A stretch of 64,000 nucleotides of DNA from Macrophomina tecta (GCA_024180945.1 JAKSGN010000021.1:620001-684000); one strand, 5' to 3'; positions 1 through 12,280 are shown, counted from the stretch's first letter. Made by a program: numbers and translations. Notes: generated by a model from the letters alone, not told the origin.

Positions 1-366
1 CCTCTGTATCGACGAAGGAAGACGCATCAGACAACGAAAGCGACGGTGGCTTTTTCGAGTGAAAGGAGAATGTGGAAATCTGAGTCTATTGTGAAGGCTG
101 ATGCATAGCTTTCGCTTCGCATAGCGCTGGCGTTACGGGGGAAAGGCCTCTTTGGTCTGGCGTTCTGGAAGGATTAGATCAATGGGAATCGAGAGGAAGC
201 GCTCTATTTTTAGCGGTGTGTCCAGCCTTCTGTGTTGCAAGAAGACTTCAATGGTTAATTGAGCCTCTATGATTGATAGGTACATGCTGTTGTAAATATC
301 CACAACGCATTAGCCGCTTTCGTTGTTTGTCAATTTACGACGTCCCATTGAGGCTTCATGGACTCC
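1..366. other. window edge, no gene seen
   Basis: No convincing coding region on either strand. The stretch lies downstream of the membrane-protein gene that ends at 367 on the minus strand and probably holds its 3' untranslated region. Confidence 0.5.
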
Positions 367-1743
367 TCAGAATGTGTTCAATCTCCCCCATTTCTCCTGC
401 CACGCTTGAGAGGACCGTTTGATCTCCATCGAAACTGATGTCTCGACTTTGATATAAGCCGCCTCGGGGTCCAGCGGTGATGGGGTGTAACTGCAGTCTG
501 CATTCCCCTCAACAACGGTGAAGCTTTCTCCCTCGCTCGGGCAAATTCTCCGCATGTCTTCTTCATGACTCTCGTTGTCAGCCTCACCGGGCCATTTCTT
601 ATTTGAATTTCTGTCCATTACCGGGGGAGGGACGGGTGGGTACGAGCAGCGGAACGTCAAGCCCATAGAGGATCGCCTGGATCGACTGGTCATTTGAGAT
701 CTCACCCCACCCCAAACCCTGAGTGTGAGTGGTTGAAGGAATGGGAGGCATGCTGACATGACAGCAAGGTTTATTTCGGCGATTGACCAAGTAGCAGCAG
801 GCACGTAAACATCTATCAACCGCGTCAGCCTCCACCCATTTCGGAAAATAATACTTCTAACGCACACGTGACGTCAACCATGCTTGTCTGGACCAAGGCG
901 GCCATCCTTCCGAGCGACGCAAAAATCACTCTGCCTTTGTCAGCGTCCTGTCAATGTTCACTTGATTTATCGAGCCTTACAATCCGCCCGTGCAAAACAG
1001 TCCCGCCGCAGAAAGCTTCTGGATTTTCTTCAGCCCGAGCTGAGAGATGACCCAGATTGGAACGCACAGAATGACGAGGTCAATGGCGGAGTTTGAGGCC
1101 GCAGAGGCGATGAATTCTGCTTGCGGGTTTTTGCAGGCGAGCAGGTTCTTCCACCATAGGTTTATGGGATCGCAGGTTGTCAGACACATCGCCTCGAAGA
1201 CAATGAGCCAGATGACTGCCATTGCCATGCAACTATAGATGGCGATGACGTGTTTTCTCAGGGTGAAGATGCGCCTGTAAAACAGGAGGATGGAGATCTT
1301 GATGGCGGTTATGCCGACGAGGTAGGATTGTTCGGCGATAAAGTTGATCTATGGCATCTCAGTGGAAGACTCCAGCCTCGCGCGAGTCAAACTTACCAGC
1401 AGCATTTCTTCGAGGCTCCCGTGGACGACTACTACAGCAAAATGCCTCCCGAACCCTCTTGTAACGGCTGTGGAAGTTCATTCAGTCGATCGTTCCCCAA
1501 GCCCACGAAAGCCTACTCACCGAGGATACCGCATATACTCGTCATCAACGCTGCACAATACCCGAGAAGTAACACAAAATTAGAAAGATCCCACGCGGAA
1601 AAGGACGAGCTGGCCATCCGCCGTGAAATGAACCTGAAAATCATGAGGGTGGTCGAAAGTGCTGTTGCGATGATGGTCACGACGATCACAGTGTCGCCCC
1701 GGTCCTCCTTGCGCCACGCCGCCGCCGATTTCACTGTTGCCAT
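367..1743 (-). CDS. fungal rhodopsin-domain (PTH11-like) integral membrane protein
   Basis: Multi-exon gene for a seven-helix membrane protein of the fungal rhodopsin-domain family (PTH11-like or satratoxin-cluster SC4-like). These are plasma-membrane proteins of mostly unknown ligand. Exon 1 starts at the ATG at 1743 and encodes the first two helices (ISRRMASSSFSAWDL between them). Further exons carry helices with the Cys-containing LTTCDPINLWW loop and a CVPIWVISQLGLKKIQKL helix. The last exon holds the family hallmark TWSIAEINLAVMSACLPFLQPL and a polar tail ending in WQEKWGRLNTF. Introns are visible near 1520 (GTGAGT donor), about 1410, about 1000 and about 870. I did not settle every junction, so the exact length (near 400 residues) is uncertain. 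The neighbours do not suggest a specific role. Confidence 0.75.
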
Positions 1744-3360
1744 TGTTTGGAGGCCCGCGAGTTTCCCTCTTGATTCTCGCTCCAATTTCCGCAAAACAAT
1801 TCCGGGCAGGTCTACAGAAGTGCTGGCCAGGGCGCATGAGGATCAGACAACTTCCGAAAGAGAAGGAAAACCGGGAAAAGAGACCGAGACAGCTTGTGAC
1901 GACACTCTTCATATACAATCCGGGCGGTTCCTTGGTAGCATATGTTTCGTTCCAACAGCTCCTCGGAAACTTTTCTTCCGCTAGAGGAACCGCCACAGCG
2001 GCGCGTCAACAAACGGCCGGCGTGCGGTGAACGCGTCTGCCGTGTAGAGGAAGACGCCAAACAACTGCGGCCACCCCGGACAGGATCTGCGGATTACCAC
2101 TGGCTGATGGGCTGTAGTGGCGCCTGTATAAGCATTTTTCCTGATGCCGGAGGGGAAATGAGCGAGGGGAGTAGTAGCCGGCGCTGCGCATATCGTTACC
2201 ACATTTCGGCAAGAAGCTGTATGACCCTTCAAAGAAGCGCGGCAGCCTGTGCTTCAAACCGTGCCCCGGCTTGCAGATCACTGCACCCAACAAAAACCCC
2301 GAGGCTAGATCCATGAATCTGTTCATGCTTGTATTCCTCTGTCACGCTGCATAGCCCCCATGTAGATCGGCACTCACAAGATCATCGACCTTCAGAGAAT
2401 CATAAGCCAATGTTTCAGCCAATCGGCTGACCGATGCTTTCTCCTGTTGTCTCCTTGCCAAAAGGAAAGCCTTAAACCGGCTCGCGGGAAGAAAACAGTG
2501 TCTTTCCCCTCTTTCTCTGCACACTGCCCAACGGACAAAAGATGCCTCCCCGTTGGATGCATTTTTTGGGCATCTTTGCCAGATACGCACGCCTCTCGAT
2601 CCGCGTGGTACCCATGATATTGCGTAGGATTTGTAGCTCGGGGCATCGCGACTCCGCCCTTCAGCCTGCATATAGCTTTGGCTGCACAATGCGGTCGCCT
2701 CCTGTTTCATCACAAGCTGCCGAGGTCATGGTGAACAAGTGCCACTGCCTCGTGCATCTCCTGTCCTGCTATTCAGAATGTCTAGGAAATTCAATCAGCA
2801 CACATACCCGTGGCAGAATCGGAGATCGGATTAATCAACTTGAAAGACGAATGAGACGGTGCCAGCAGCGGATCTAGTGGCTCGAGATTGCCAGTGGTTT
2901 GGGGCGCTTACACCCATTTGCTTGGAGAAAGTTCCACCGTCAGTTTCAGAACCTAACGGTCTTAACGACAATGGATCTACAGCCTGCATACGCGCTGGTC
3001 TAGAAGCCTGAGCGCTGAGAAGGGCCCAGTCCGATAACAGCACATGGTTTGTCAACGCTAGTCGGATGGTGATGCAAGTCAGGGAAGTATAACAGATTGT
3101 CGACGCCCCATCCGGGAACTTCGCATTGACTGGAATCAGGTTGAGCAACTTCAGATGCAGTACTTAGTGAGCAGAAGTCAATGGTGGCCACAACTCATAT
3201 GGTCAGTCCAGTATGATGATGCAGTTCTCGGTGGTGGCGTACCAAATGGTGGCTGTTGGATGTGGGCCTCGGTCGAGTCAGTCGGGGCTTGAAAGTTGCG
3301 GGCGCGTTCCGTGGACATGAACAACACCGCCAATTCACGCCATGCGCTCGCTGAAGCATC
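1744..3360. other. intergenic, no gene recognised
   Basis: About 1.6 kb between divergent genes: the membrane protein on the minus strand and the zinc-cluster regulator on the plus strand. Open frames are short and have no recognisable protein features. It probably holds both promoters. Confidence 0.5.
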
Positions 3361-5104
3361 ATGAAGGTCGCAAAGGCCTGCAGGCAGTGCCGGGAGAGCA
3401 AGCGCAAATGTACCAGGTCCCAAGATGCACCGCGCTGTGCCCCTTGCGCCCTCAAGCAGCTCCCATGCAGCCTGGCATCCTCCCACATTCGTCCACGTCA
3501 AATCCTGCCACAACCCACATCGCCGCCCGCCCAGACGCAGTGCCTCGTGCTGCCGCCTCAGGCTGTGATCGAGGAGCTGGTGGAATACTACCTTGCCCTC
3601 ATCCATGACAAGCCGCACTCGCTTTTCCATGAGTATTCCGTCCGGAAGGCGGTCCGAGAGGAGACGGTATCCAAGCAAGTGCTCTGTGGAATCCTTGCAT
3701 TGTCCGCCAGGCACGACTCCTGCCAACTGCTACCGCACTTGGTCATCCATGCTAATGCCGCTTATTGGGCAAAAGATTCCACTACGACGCTGCCATCCGC
3801 GCCCAAGGAACAGCATTCACTCAGGAGGCCAAACGCTTGCTCAAGGAAGATGTAGAAACGATTTGCATCGGAAATATCCAAGCGTGTATACTGGTCGCGA
3901 ACGCATGTGGTGCCGTCAATGAAGGCACATCCGAAGCGCTGTTCTTCGGTATTTGGTGTTTGTATTTCAACGACGTGTACTACATTCTGACCGGCATCCA
4001 GGTATCGCCATTCGGATGGCACAAATACTCTCATTTCCGCAATCCAACGAGAATGACTCACCCGTCGACCAAGAGGTCAAACGGCGTGTATACTGGACCC
4101 TCTACATGGTCGATCGCTGGAGCTCAGCCGGCCTCGGGCTGACAAGACAGCTGCCAGACGCCCTCAAATACCCCATGCCTGTGCACGAACTGGACTTCCA
4201 CCAGCAGTTCTTCGAGTACTACCCAAACCAGAAGCGTGGCCTATGGGCCTACTTCATCGATCTCGCCTACATCTTCGGCGAGATCCAGGACCTGCATAGC
4301 CGCCACGTCAACGGGGAGCTCGAGGATGCCCATTTCGAGAAACAAGCTCAGGCTTTGGCGGCTATGCTGGAGAGGTTCGCCGAGACCTTGCCAGCGGAAC
4401 TCCATCTGAACGTGGAGAACCTCCAGTGGCATGCCGAAAGGGGTATCGGCCGGACCTTTGTTGCTCTTCATCTCGGATACCACCATTACTGTTCGCTGGT
4501 GCATTTCCAGTACCTCGATATCCAGCTCCCCCGCACGCCCAAGCAGCGGCTTTTTGCCAGTCGTTGCAAGCATCATGCCAACACCTTCAGCGACCTCCTG
4601 AAGCTGTCGACCGAGATCCCCAATTGCGATGCTGTGTACAACATCGTGGGCCATATGACGGTGGTGTCATCGAGCGTGCTGTTGTACACCCTGTTCTTTG
4701 GCGACGAAGACGAACTGCCGACAACGAGACAGAGATTGGAGCATAACTTCCAGGTTCTCATCAAGTTGCGGGGCTACTGGCCCAGTGTCAGCGACATGGT
4801 GGGCTCCCGTCAAGTATGCACTGCATGTATGCTTAAGCTCACCAGATATCTCCGCCAGATGGACCGCCTTTTCACCTTCCAGAAAGTCTGCATGTGGTCC
4901 GCCGACCCGAACACACACAAGATCGATAAGTGGATGCTCAAATTCCTGCTGCAACACGCGCTCCCTGTCGAAGACAAGACGGACAGCCGCAGAGCCTCAT
5001 TGCCGGCGCACGCGACAAGTCCCACCGTGTGGCCCGCTTTTGCGGAGATTTCATCGGAGCGGGACCAATATGCCACGAGCGCGCTGTCGATGTTACGGCA
5101 GTGA
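3361..5104 (+). CDS. Zn2Cys6 transcription factor, apparent 1-nt frameshift
   Basis: Nuclear fungal regulator. The N-terminus shows a zinc binuclear cluster, CRQCRESKRKC followed by C-x2-C and a last Cys (residues about 7-35). The fungal-specific transcription factor domain follows: VLCGILALSAR, then GNIQACILVANACG, then RVYWTLYMVDRWSS. An intron at 3949-4001 (GTATTT, branch CTGAC, CAG) joins cleanly into AIRMAQIL. Between about 3715 and 3775 the frame changes from codons starting at 3361 to those starting at 3756, with a TAA at 3753 in the second frame. No intron of suitable length and phase fits there, and adding one base would restore a frame divisible by three. This is either a real frameshift or a sequence error. 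It faces the sugar transporter tail to tail (97 bp) and probably regulates the catabolic genes next to it (inference). Confidence 0.8.
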
Positions 5105-5201
5105 GAAAAGGCGCCGTGCCATTTGCGAAACAGGAGAGCAATGGTGAAAGAATTTCAGATCCGGTTTGGTATCTACACAACAGCCTTCCACGTCCCGCCG
5201 T

Positions 5202-7226
5202 TCACGCCTCCTCCACATGCTCGGCCCCGACAGCCGCATCCTTCGCCTTCCCGACCTCGACCTTCCCCCTCCTCGCGGCCGCAGCAGCCGCAACCATCAT
5301 CTCGTCCTTGCCCGCGACGTCCGCGTCGTCGCCGTCGAACAGCCTCGCGATCTCCTCGAGCGTCGGGCCCTTGGTCTCGACGTACAGGAAGTAGATGGCC
5401 AGGCACTCGAGCACGAGGATGGCGATGTAGACGAAGTAGAACTTCCACGCCAGCTCCGCCAGGCCGATCGGGTTGACGTACTGGTTGAAGACGGAGCTGG
5501 CCGCCGTGCCGGCCATGGTGACAGCGAGCCCCTTGGCGCGGATGTGGAAGGGCAGGATCTCGGCGCAGTAGGAGACGGTGAGCCCCGGCCACGCGAAGCC
5601 CGCCACGCCGTAGAAGGCGAAGATCATGGCGATGACGGCGCCGCCGGCCGCTTTGTTGCCGTTTTCAGCGTAGACAGCGGAGCAGCTGTGCGTGCGCGGG
5701 TTGCATTGCGTTAGTGTGTGGTTCTCCAGGGAGGGAAGGCGGGTTGAGCGTGGGTGGGCGTGGGTGTGTGGAGTGGATGGCTTACCCTGTCCAGACGCTG
5801 AATGTGATCAGCATGCCCACGCCGGCCGTCAGGAACAGTGTTCTGCGGCCCAGCCTGTCGACCAGCAGCACGGAGAAGAGGACGGCGACCAGGAAGGACC
5901 AGATCTGCAGGCCGCCGTTGATGATGGACTGGTCGCTCGCGTCGTGCACGCCGACGCTGGTCAGGATGTCGTGGATGTAGTAGGAGACGAGGCCGTTGCC
6001 GGAACACTGCGAGAAGAAGGCCGTGAGGATGATGAGCAGCAGCCTCTTGCGGTTGCCTGGCGTGCGGACGAGGTCGAGCCAGCTGTTATTCGAGCTCAGC
6101 TGCTCGAGGCGGATGGTCTCTTGGATCTCGAAAAGCTCTTGCTCGACGAAGGCCGAGTGGGCGTCATTGTTGGCGTGGTACTGGGAGATGTGTTACTCGA
6201 GTCAGAGCCATATGCTTCTGGGATCGTTGGCCAGGATGGCGTGCTTGGAACTTACCTTCACCAGAACTTGAAACGCCTCGTCACTCCTGTCTTTCGCGCA
6301 CAGCCAGCGCGGGCTCTCCGGTAGGAACCAGATTCCAACAAGCTGCATCACGGGCATGGCAGCCTGTACGCCCACGGGGATCCGCCACGCAGCATCACTC
6401 GTGTACTTGACTGTGCCATACACGGTCCAAGCGGCAACGATAGAGCCCACGTACCAGAGCGTGTTGTACATGGTGGTCAGTTTTCCACGGTGGGCTGGGT
6501 GCGCAAGTTCCATAACCAGCAGCGGAGCGGAGCCTTGGGAGAGGTTTGATCTGTTGTTTCGGGTGTTTTTCTTGGTCAGGGGCGACTCTCGATGATGGGA
6601 GACAGAAAGGGGTGGAGACGTACCCAAAACCAACGAGGAAGCGGCCGCCGATGAACATGCCGGAGTTGACAGATGGTACAACTTTGATGCTTTTAGTTCT
6701 GGATGACCGTATGCTGAGTAATGTCTACGACGCACCTTGAATGATCGTTCCCACAAGGATAATGACGACTCCGATGGCGACGCCAATCCGGCGTCCGAAC
6801 AAGTCTGCCGCATAGGATGCTGTCCCATCGTATCAGCATCTAGGATAAACCACTCACTTGCAATCCAGGCCTTACAGAAGAAGAGCGCGACGAAACCACC
6901 GATGTTCTGGATAGCGGTGAACAAGCCCAGTCTGGCCGATGTCGGATGATCGAAATCTACGGGGGTTGTCAGAAGGGGTCCGAGCAGGAAGGCGCTTATG
7001 ATGGCGGTTTACATTCTTGCCACGGGTCCATCGTCTGCAAACCATTGAGCAGACTGCCATCGTAACCGTTGATGGTTGACCCCATGAACAGGATGGGCAT
7101 CATGCAGTAGAGCGTTCGCAGCCCAGGGTCTTTCCACCACGTCACGCGTGGAACTTCGATTTTTGGCACTCGCTCTTCGTCGTACATCTTTGTCGCGTCA
7201 ACCTTGACGCTTTTGAGGTCCTCCAT
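5202..7226 (-). CDS. MFS sugar transporter, lactose-permease type
   Basis: Twelve-helix major facilitator of the sugar porter family, importing a sugar across the plasma membrane. Visible in order: MGSTINGYDGSLLNGL (helix 1), FGRRIGVAIGVVIILVGT, GMFIGGRFLVGFG, the PESPRWLCAKDRSDEA motif between halves, VDRLGRRTLFLTAG, and the terminal VETKGPTLEEIARLFDGDD. Introns include 6957-7012, a very short one at 6820-6857 (38 bp), and others near 6765-6690, 6610-6540, 6255-6180 and 5790-5690. The ATG at 7226 follows a polar N-terminus typical of lactose permeases. It is separated by 1.1 kb from the divergent beta-galactosidase gene, which suggests the imported sugar is a beta-galactoside or a related oligosaccharide (inference). 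Confidence 0.88.
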
Positions 7227-8327
7227 TGTCGTAATCGAGCTCCAGTACGGAGAGTAACAGGAATGAGAATGAGAGATGGAGGGGAGGTGCTCGTTTGCTT
7301 CGCCCGGGGGCAGATTCACCGCTCGGCTGGGACTCGGCTGTTTATATGGGGTTTCGAGCGCGGGTTGTGGTCGCAGGAGAGGAGGTGTGCTAACAGAAGC
7401 AGGCTATTTGCCGGTGTCGCAATGGCCCGCACGTGGTGGTTCGACGGTCTTCTTGATGCATGCCAAAACCCAAGCCTCGCGCCGCCTCCTCATCGACCCA
7501 GCTCTCCAGATTCACTTCCCCAGATCATCCCGCACAGTGTGGGTGCGGAGGCTGGACCAATGGGAGCCGGTCATTCCCGCAGCGGGCTGAATCGCCAGCT
7601 GTAGTCTTGGATGCTTTGCCGGCACAAACACGCTTCGGGATCGAAGCAGCACCCGTGATGCAATGTTTGAGCGCCGGAATGCAGCCCAATCCACCGGAGA
7701 CTACGTATGGCTGCGGTACCGAACCGATTTAGCAGCGGCAATTTGGCGTTGGAGCGGTGCGGCTCGTGCCTGGGAGGACTGGGCGCTGCGGGATTCGAGA
7801 GCGCTGATTGGCTCATTCTCCGCAAGCCCCCCCAGATGGATGATGGTTTGGGGCGGGGTATGCCGAAGATGGCCTCTAGACGCCCCCGCTTCTGGTCACT
7901 CCATCTCCAGCACGCGTTGGTAGTCCATCGCTTGGCCAAATACCGCCTCCCAATGGCTTGCATTTGTTCCGCGTATGGCCCACCGCTGGCAACCCTCGGC
8001 CCCCATAATTATGGCGTAGTCAAGCAATGCGCGCGGCGGGATGGACGTTTGAAGGAATGCCGGCGAGAAGAGGGACTGGTACTTTCCTCCCCCAATGAGA
8101 GCTTTCGAATCCCGATCCCTGGCGGTGCCCTGTTTTTCGTTTGTCTTGTATCGCCGCCTATTTCCGCCATAGGTTGAGTTGCATAGCACAAGCAGTCGGC
8201 GCGCCATTGACACGCCGTAAGCCGGTATAAAAGGTCACCACCCCGTAGGGCTCGGCGCAGCGCTCGTCATCATCCAGTCCTCTCCTCGCGCGCGTAAAGC
8301 CTCTCTTTCTGCTCCGCCACCGTCACA
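7227..8327. promoter_or_regulatory. divergent promoter region, transporter / beta-galactosidase
   Basis: A 1.1-kb gap between two divergently transcribed genes of the same putative pathway. No coding region was recognised. A TATA box lies on the plus side at 8226. Shared control by the regulator at 3361 is plausible but not shown by the sequence. Confidence 0.5.
8226..8232 (+). promoter_or_regulatory. TATA box of the beta-galactosidase gene
   Basis: TATAAAA about 95 bp upstream of the ATG at 8328, on the same strand. Confidence 0.55.
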
Positions 8328-10069
8328 ATGCCATCCATCCCGTACCTCCAGAAGAATGACGTCTCGCACCAGCTAATTGTCAATGGCAAGCCCCTGCTCA
8401 TGCTCGCAGGCGAGCTGCAAAACTCTTCCCTTACATCGGCCGAATACATGAAGGAGGTGTGGCCAAAGATGAACGCGACCCACGTCAACACCATCCTTGG
8501 ATGTGTGACCTGGGAGGACATTGAGCCCGAGGAGGGCAAGTTCGATTTCGCCAACTTGGACCAGATTATCCTTGACGCGCGGGCGCATGGCATCCACCTG
8601 GTCCTGCTGTGGTTTGGTTCTTTCAAGAATGGTGAGCAGAGAGCAGGGGATGCGGCGGAGTGGCCTGCTAACTTGCGTGGATAGGTATCTCGACGTACGC
8701 TCCTGGCTGGGTCAAGACAAACCCCAAGAGGTTCCCGAGAGCGAAGTTGCGGAAGGCGAGTGGCGAGCTGGTGACCGGCGATGTTGTGTCCATCTTCCAC
8801 GACGAGGCACCCAAGGCCGACGCCAAGGCATTCAGCAAGTTGCTGGAGCACATCAAGGAGGTTGACGAGAAACACTCGACGGTGGTCATGGTCCAGGTAG
8901 AGAACGAGACGGGCCTGCTAGGAGACTCGCGCGATGGCAGCAAGTACGCCAACGAGCGGTTCGCCCAGCCGGTGCCCAAGGACCTGCTAGACTTCATTGA
9001 CGCCAACTGGGACACGTTGACTGACGCTTTCCGGGCAAACTTCAAGTCTTTCAAGACCGCCAGCACGAAGCAGGGGTCGTGGGAAGCGGTGTTTGGCAAG
9101 AGCAAGAAGACGGATGAGCTATTCATGGCATACCACTACGCGCTGTACCTCAACCGCGTGGCATCGGCAGGCAAGGAGAAGTACCCCATCCCGCTCTACA
9201 CCAATGTGTGGCAGAACTACGCGGGCGAGGACGCGGACAACAACTTCCCGACTGTCGTCGGCGGCGGCGAGGAGCCGGGCAACTACCCGTCCGGCGGCGG
9301 CGTTGTCGACGTGCTGGACATCTGGCAGCACTTTGCGCCCTCGCTCGACCTGATCGCGCCCGACGTCTACCTCAACGAATACAGCAGCTCGTGCGCCAAG
9401 TACCGGCACCGCAACCAGCCGCTCTTCATCCCAGAGCAGCGGCGCGACGAGTACGGGGCGCGCCGGGTGTGGAAGGCCTTCGGCAGCCACCAGTGCCTGG
9501 GCACCTCGCCCTTCGGCATCGACACGCTGGAGCCGCACACCAACCCCTTCACCCGCCACTACGGCCTGCTGGACAGCGTGGCCGCGATCGTGCTCGAGGC
9601 GCAGCGCCGGCCCAACTCCAGCCACGGCTTCTTCTTCGACGAGCTGCCCGACGACCCGCGCATCCCGGACCCGTCGCCGCCGCAGAAGGCCGTCTTCGGC
9701 GAGTGGGAGCTGAGCATCGAGCGCTGCTTCGTCTTCGGCAAGCCCGGCCCCGGCGCGGGCATGGTCATCCACCTCGGCGGCGCGCGCTTCCTGCTCATCG
9801 GCTGGGGCTTCCAGGTCGTCGCGAAGTCGCTGAGCCCGCGCAGCACCTTCACCGGCTTCCTGCGCTTCCAGGAGAAGCTGGTCGCGAACAAGGAGACGGG
9901 CGAGCTGCGGACGCTGCGCAGCCTGAACGGCGACGAGACGCGCAGTGGCATCTTCGCGATGATGCCGAACGAGGATCCGGACTACGGCGGCTTCCCCATC
10001 TGCGTGACGATCCCGGCGCGGACGATGATTGCGGAGCTGGAGGTTTATGCGATCGAGGAGGAGGACTAG
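8328..10069 (+). CDS. beta-galactosidase-like glycoside hydrolase (GH35 type, DUF5597 C-terminus)
   Basis: Retaining glycosidase with a (beta/alpha)8 barrel, 562 residues, predicted to cleave terminal beta-galactosides. No signal peptide is visible, so it probably acts inside the cell on imported sugar. The N-terminal half reads GKPLLMLAGELQNSS, then NTILGCVTWEDIEPEEGKFDF. The acid/base glutamate lies in VMVQVENETG (near residue 175). The second half has FIPEQRRDEYGARRVW and a C-terminal beta-sandwich resembling DUF5597. One intron at 8632-8684 (GTGAGC, branch CTAAC, TAG) gives a frame divisible by three; TATA box at 8226. It is divergent from the sugar transporter and followed by a hydrolase-family gene 481 bp downstream on the same strand. 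An intracellular disaccharidase paired with a permease is the simplest reading. Confidence 0.85.
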
Positions 10070-10550
10070 GGGCAATTCTGCGTAGAAGCCTAGCCAGAAG
10101 ACAATGACAGCGTCAAGTGTTGATCAACCATCAGAGTGCCGTGAGTGCTGCCCCTCGGCATGTCCGAGTCGGAGGTGTCGGAGGAAGCGCTGCAAGCAAG
10201 CAGGAAGCCACCGGGCGTATTTCTAATTCCGAAGCCAGGATCTGCTCGGGGATAAGCCTGGCCGAGGCTGGCGAGCTCGAGCGGGCCTCCCCCCGGGCCA
10301 ATGACGCAGCGCGCGCCCTTCTCCACAGGCGCGGCACTTGCCCCGTGATGTCAGCCGAAACTGGACCCCGCCCCCGCGCCATCACTCGCGTCTTGCGCGC
10401 CCGGAGCTTGCTCTTCTTCCCCACGTTGCCGGCTGGCTTGCGCTGTTCGGATTTAGAGGGTCCATTCAAAAGGGCGTCGATTCCTGGCCATTGCCCCTTG
10501 CTTGGCCCACCTTTGCTTTGTGACAGTTCGAAGATACGCCGACGACCAAA
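10070..10550. other. intergenic, no gene recognised
   Basis: 481 bp between two plus-strand genes; presumably terminator of the first and promoter of the second. Nothing else recognised. Confidence 0.5.
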
Positions 10551-11623
10551 ATGGCCCCGCAATGGACGCATCTCATCCGCTTCATCGCGAAGGAGGATGG
10601 CCAAACGCACCTCGGCCAGATTGACTCGACGCAGTTCCCGGATGTCGGGCTCGCAGTGTTCGAGGGAAAGCAGGTCAGCGCGAAGGAAGTTACTGGCGGC
10701 CTCTACGACGGCGTGGTGACGGACCGCGTGCTGCACGTGGAAAAGGTATGGCAGCAGCATTGAGCGCTGTGTTCTCCACGCTTCCCGCGGAAGAGCTGCA
10801 AGGCAGCAGAACGAGCTCTCCGGTCCCGGTCCCGGTCCCGGTCCAGGAGTTTCAGGGCGCAAGTGCGCGTGTGCTGACAGCTGCTGCGCTACAGCTCCTC
10901 TCCCCCGTCTCCGTCGACCAAGTCCCGCTCATCCGCTGCCTGGGCCTCAACTACAAGGACCACGCGAAGGAGGCCAGCATGCCCATCCCCAACGAGCCCA
11001 TCCTCTTCATCAAGCCGCGCACTGCCCTCAACGGGCCCTTCCCCGCCAAGATCAACGTCCCCAAGATCGCGCAGGACGGCACGTCGGACTACGAGGCCGA
11101 GCTGACCATCGTCATCGCCAAGGACGGCAAGGACATCCCCGAGGACAAGGCCCTCGACTACGTGCTGGGCTACACCGCCGGCAACGACGTGTCCGCCCGC
11201 GCCCAGCAGTTCAAGAACAGCCAGTGGTGCTTCTCCAAGGGCTTCGACGGCAGCGCGCCCATCGGCCCCGTGCTCGTCAGCGGCAAGGCCATCGGCGACC
11301 CGCACCAGCTGGACATCAAGGCCATTCACAACAACACCGTCGTGCAGGACTCGAACACGAGGTACGTCTCCCCGGCCTCGGCCGTGCGCCGTGGGAGGCG
11401 GCTGCTTACATGTGTGCGCAGGGAGATGATCTTCGGCATCGCCAAGACGGTGAGCTTCTTGTCGACCGGCACCACGCTGGAGAGGGGCACCCTGATCATG
11501 ACGGGCACCGGTCCCGGCGTCGGCGCGATGCGGAATCCGAAGGTCGTGCTGCAGAATGGTGACGATATGAGGGTGCAGGTCCAGGGCATCGGCACCCTGA
11601 TCAACGAGGTCTACTACGAGTAG
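10551..11623 (+). CDS. fumarylacetoacetate hydrolase (FAH) family protein
   Basis: A 287-residue enzyme of the FAH superfamily, which hydrolyses, decarboxylates or isomerises 2,4-dioxo acids using a divalent metal. Visible features: RCLGLNYKDHAKEASM, PILFIKPRTALNGP, the metal-binding acidic pair in SDYEAELTIVIAKDG (near residue 130), GYTAGNDVSARAQQF, KGFDGSAPIGPVLV, and TGTGPGVGAMRNP near the end. Introns are 10746-10894 (149 bp, containing a GGTCCC-type tandem repeat) and 11362-11421 (60 bp, itself in frame). Joined exons total 864 nt. Related fungal enzymes act in aromatic or sugar-acid catabolism. Its position beside the beta-galactosidase and permease suggests a step after sugar oxidation, such as on a 2-keto-3-deoxy acid; this is inference. 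Confidence 0.85.
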
Positions 11624-12280
11624 GGCGCATTTGGCACGGTAGTGGAAGCTCTATAGACTAAAGAAAAGGACATGAAAATTTCTCGCTAACAGTCTTCTCT
11701 TGAGGAATTTCCCTGTGAGCGCTGCGGACCTATCATTACAAGACGAGTATGAGAAGGACGTCCGGACACCGGTTGAGGCCATATTTGCAACATGACGCTC
11801 AGTAATAGCTTCCGAAAATAGGAGAGCCCCGTGAGAGACTCAGAAGAATTAGAATATGCTATTCCGGAGTATTGAAGCATTCATCATGAAGCAAGCGTGT
11901 TGAGAGCTTGAGTACGTCAACGGCCGGAATCATCATTTCACGGGTGTGTTTTGTGAAGCTTGCTCCTAAATGTCCCCTGGGCTCAGGCCCCTGAATAGAG
12001 GAAATGCCGACTAGTGCCGACGGTTAGCGATAGCCCCCCCAATATACGCGCAATCTTGAAGAGAGAATGATGAATGGCACATAAAAGCGCAAGACGTGAA
12101 ATCACACCTTGCGATAAGGTCCAAATAAACATTGATCAGCTGAAGCATTCTACTGGATATCAAACGCCAACACGTGATAAAGATAAAGCCGTGGAAGAGG
12201 CCAGAAAATAAAACTCTCAAAAGCCGCAGACACCACTTCCGTTCCTGACTCATGACCACATCCCGACAGCCTAAGTTCCC
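11624..12280. other. intergenic between convergent genes
   Basis: 657 bp between the FAH-family gene (plus) and the end of the PKS gene (minus). No gene recognised; it should contain both 3' ends. It separates the catabolic block from the secondary-metabolite block. Confidence 0.5.

Noticed and set aside
3667..3711. Short intron explaining the regulator's frame change
   Set aside because: Would delete the conserved LCGILALSAR segment and its length does not restore the frame.
9119..10075. 318-codon open frame on the minus strand
   Set aside because: Opposite the beta-galactosidase exon; artefact of high third-position GC.
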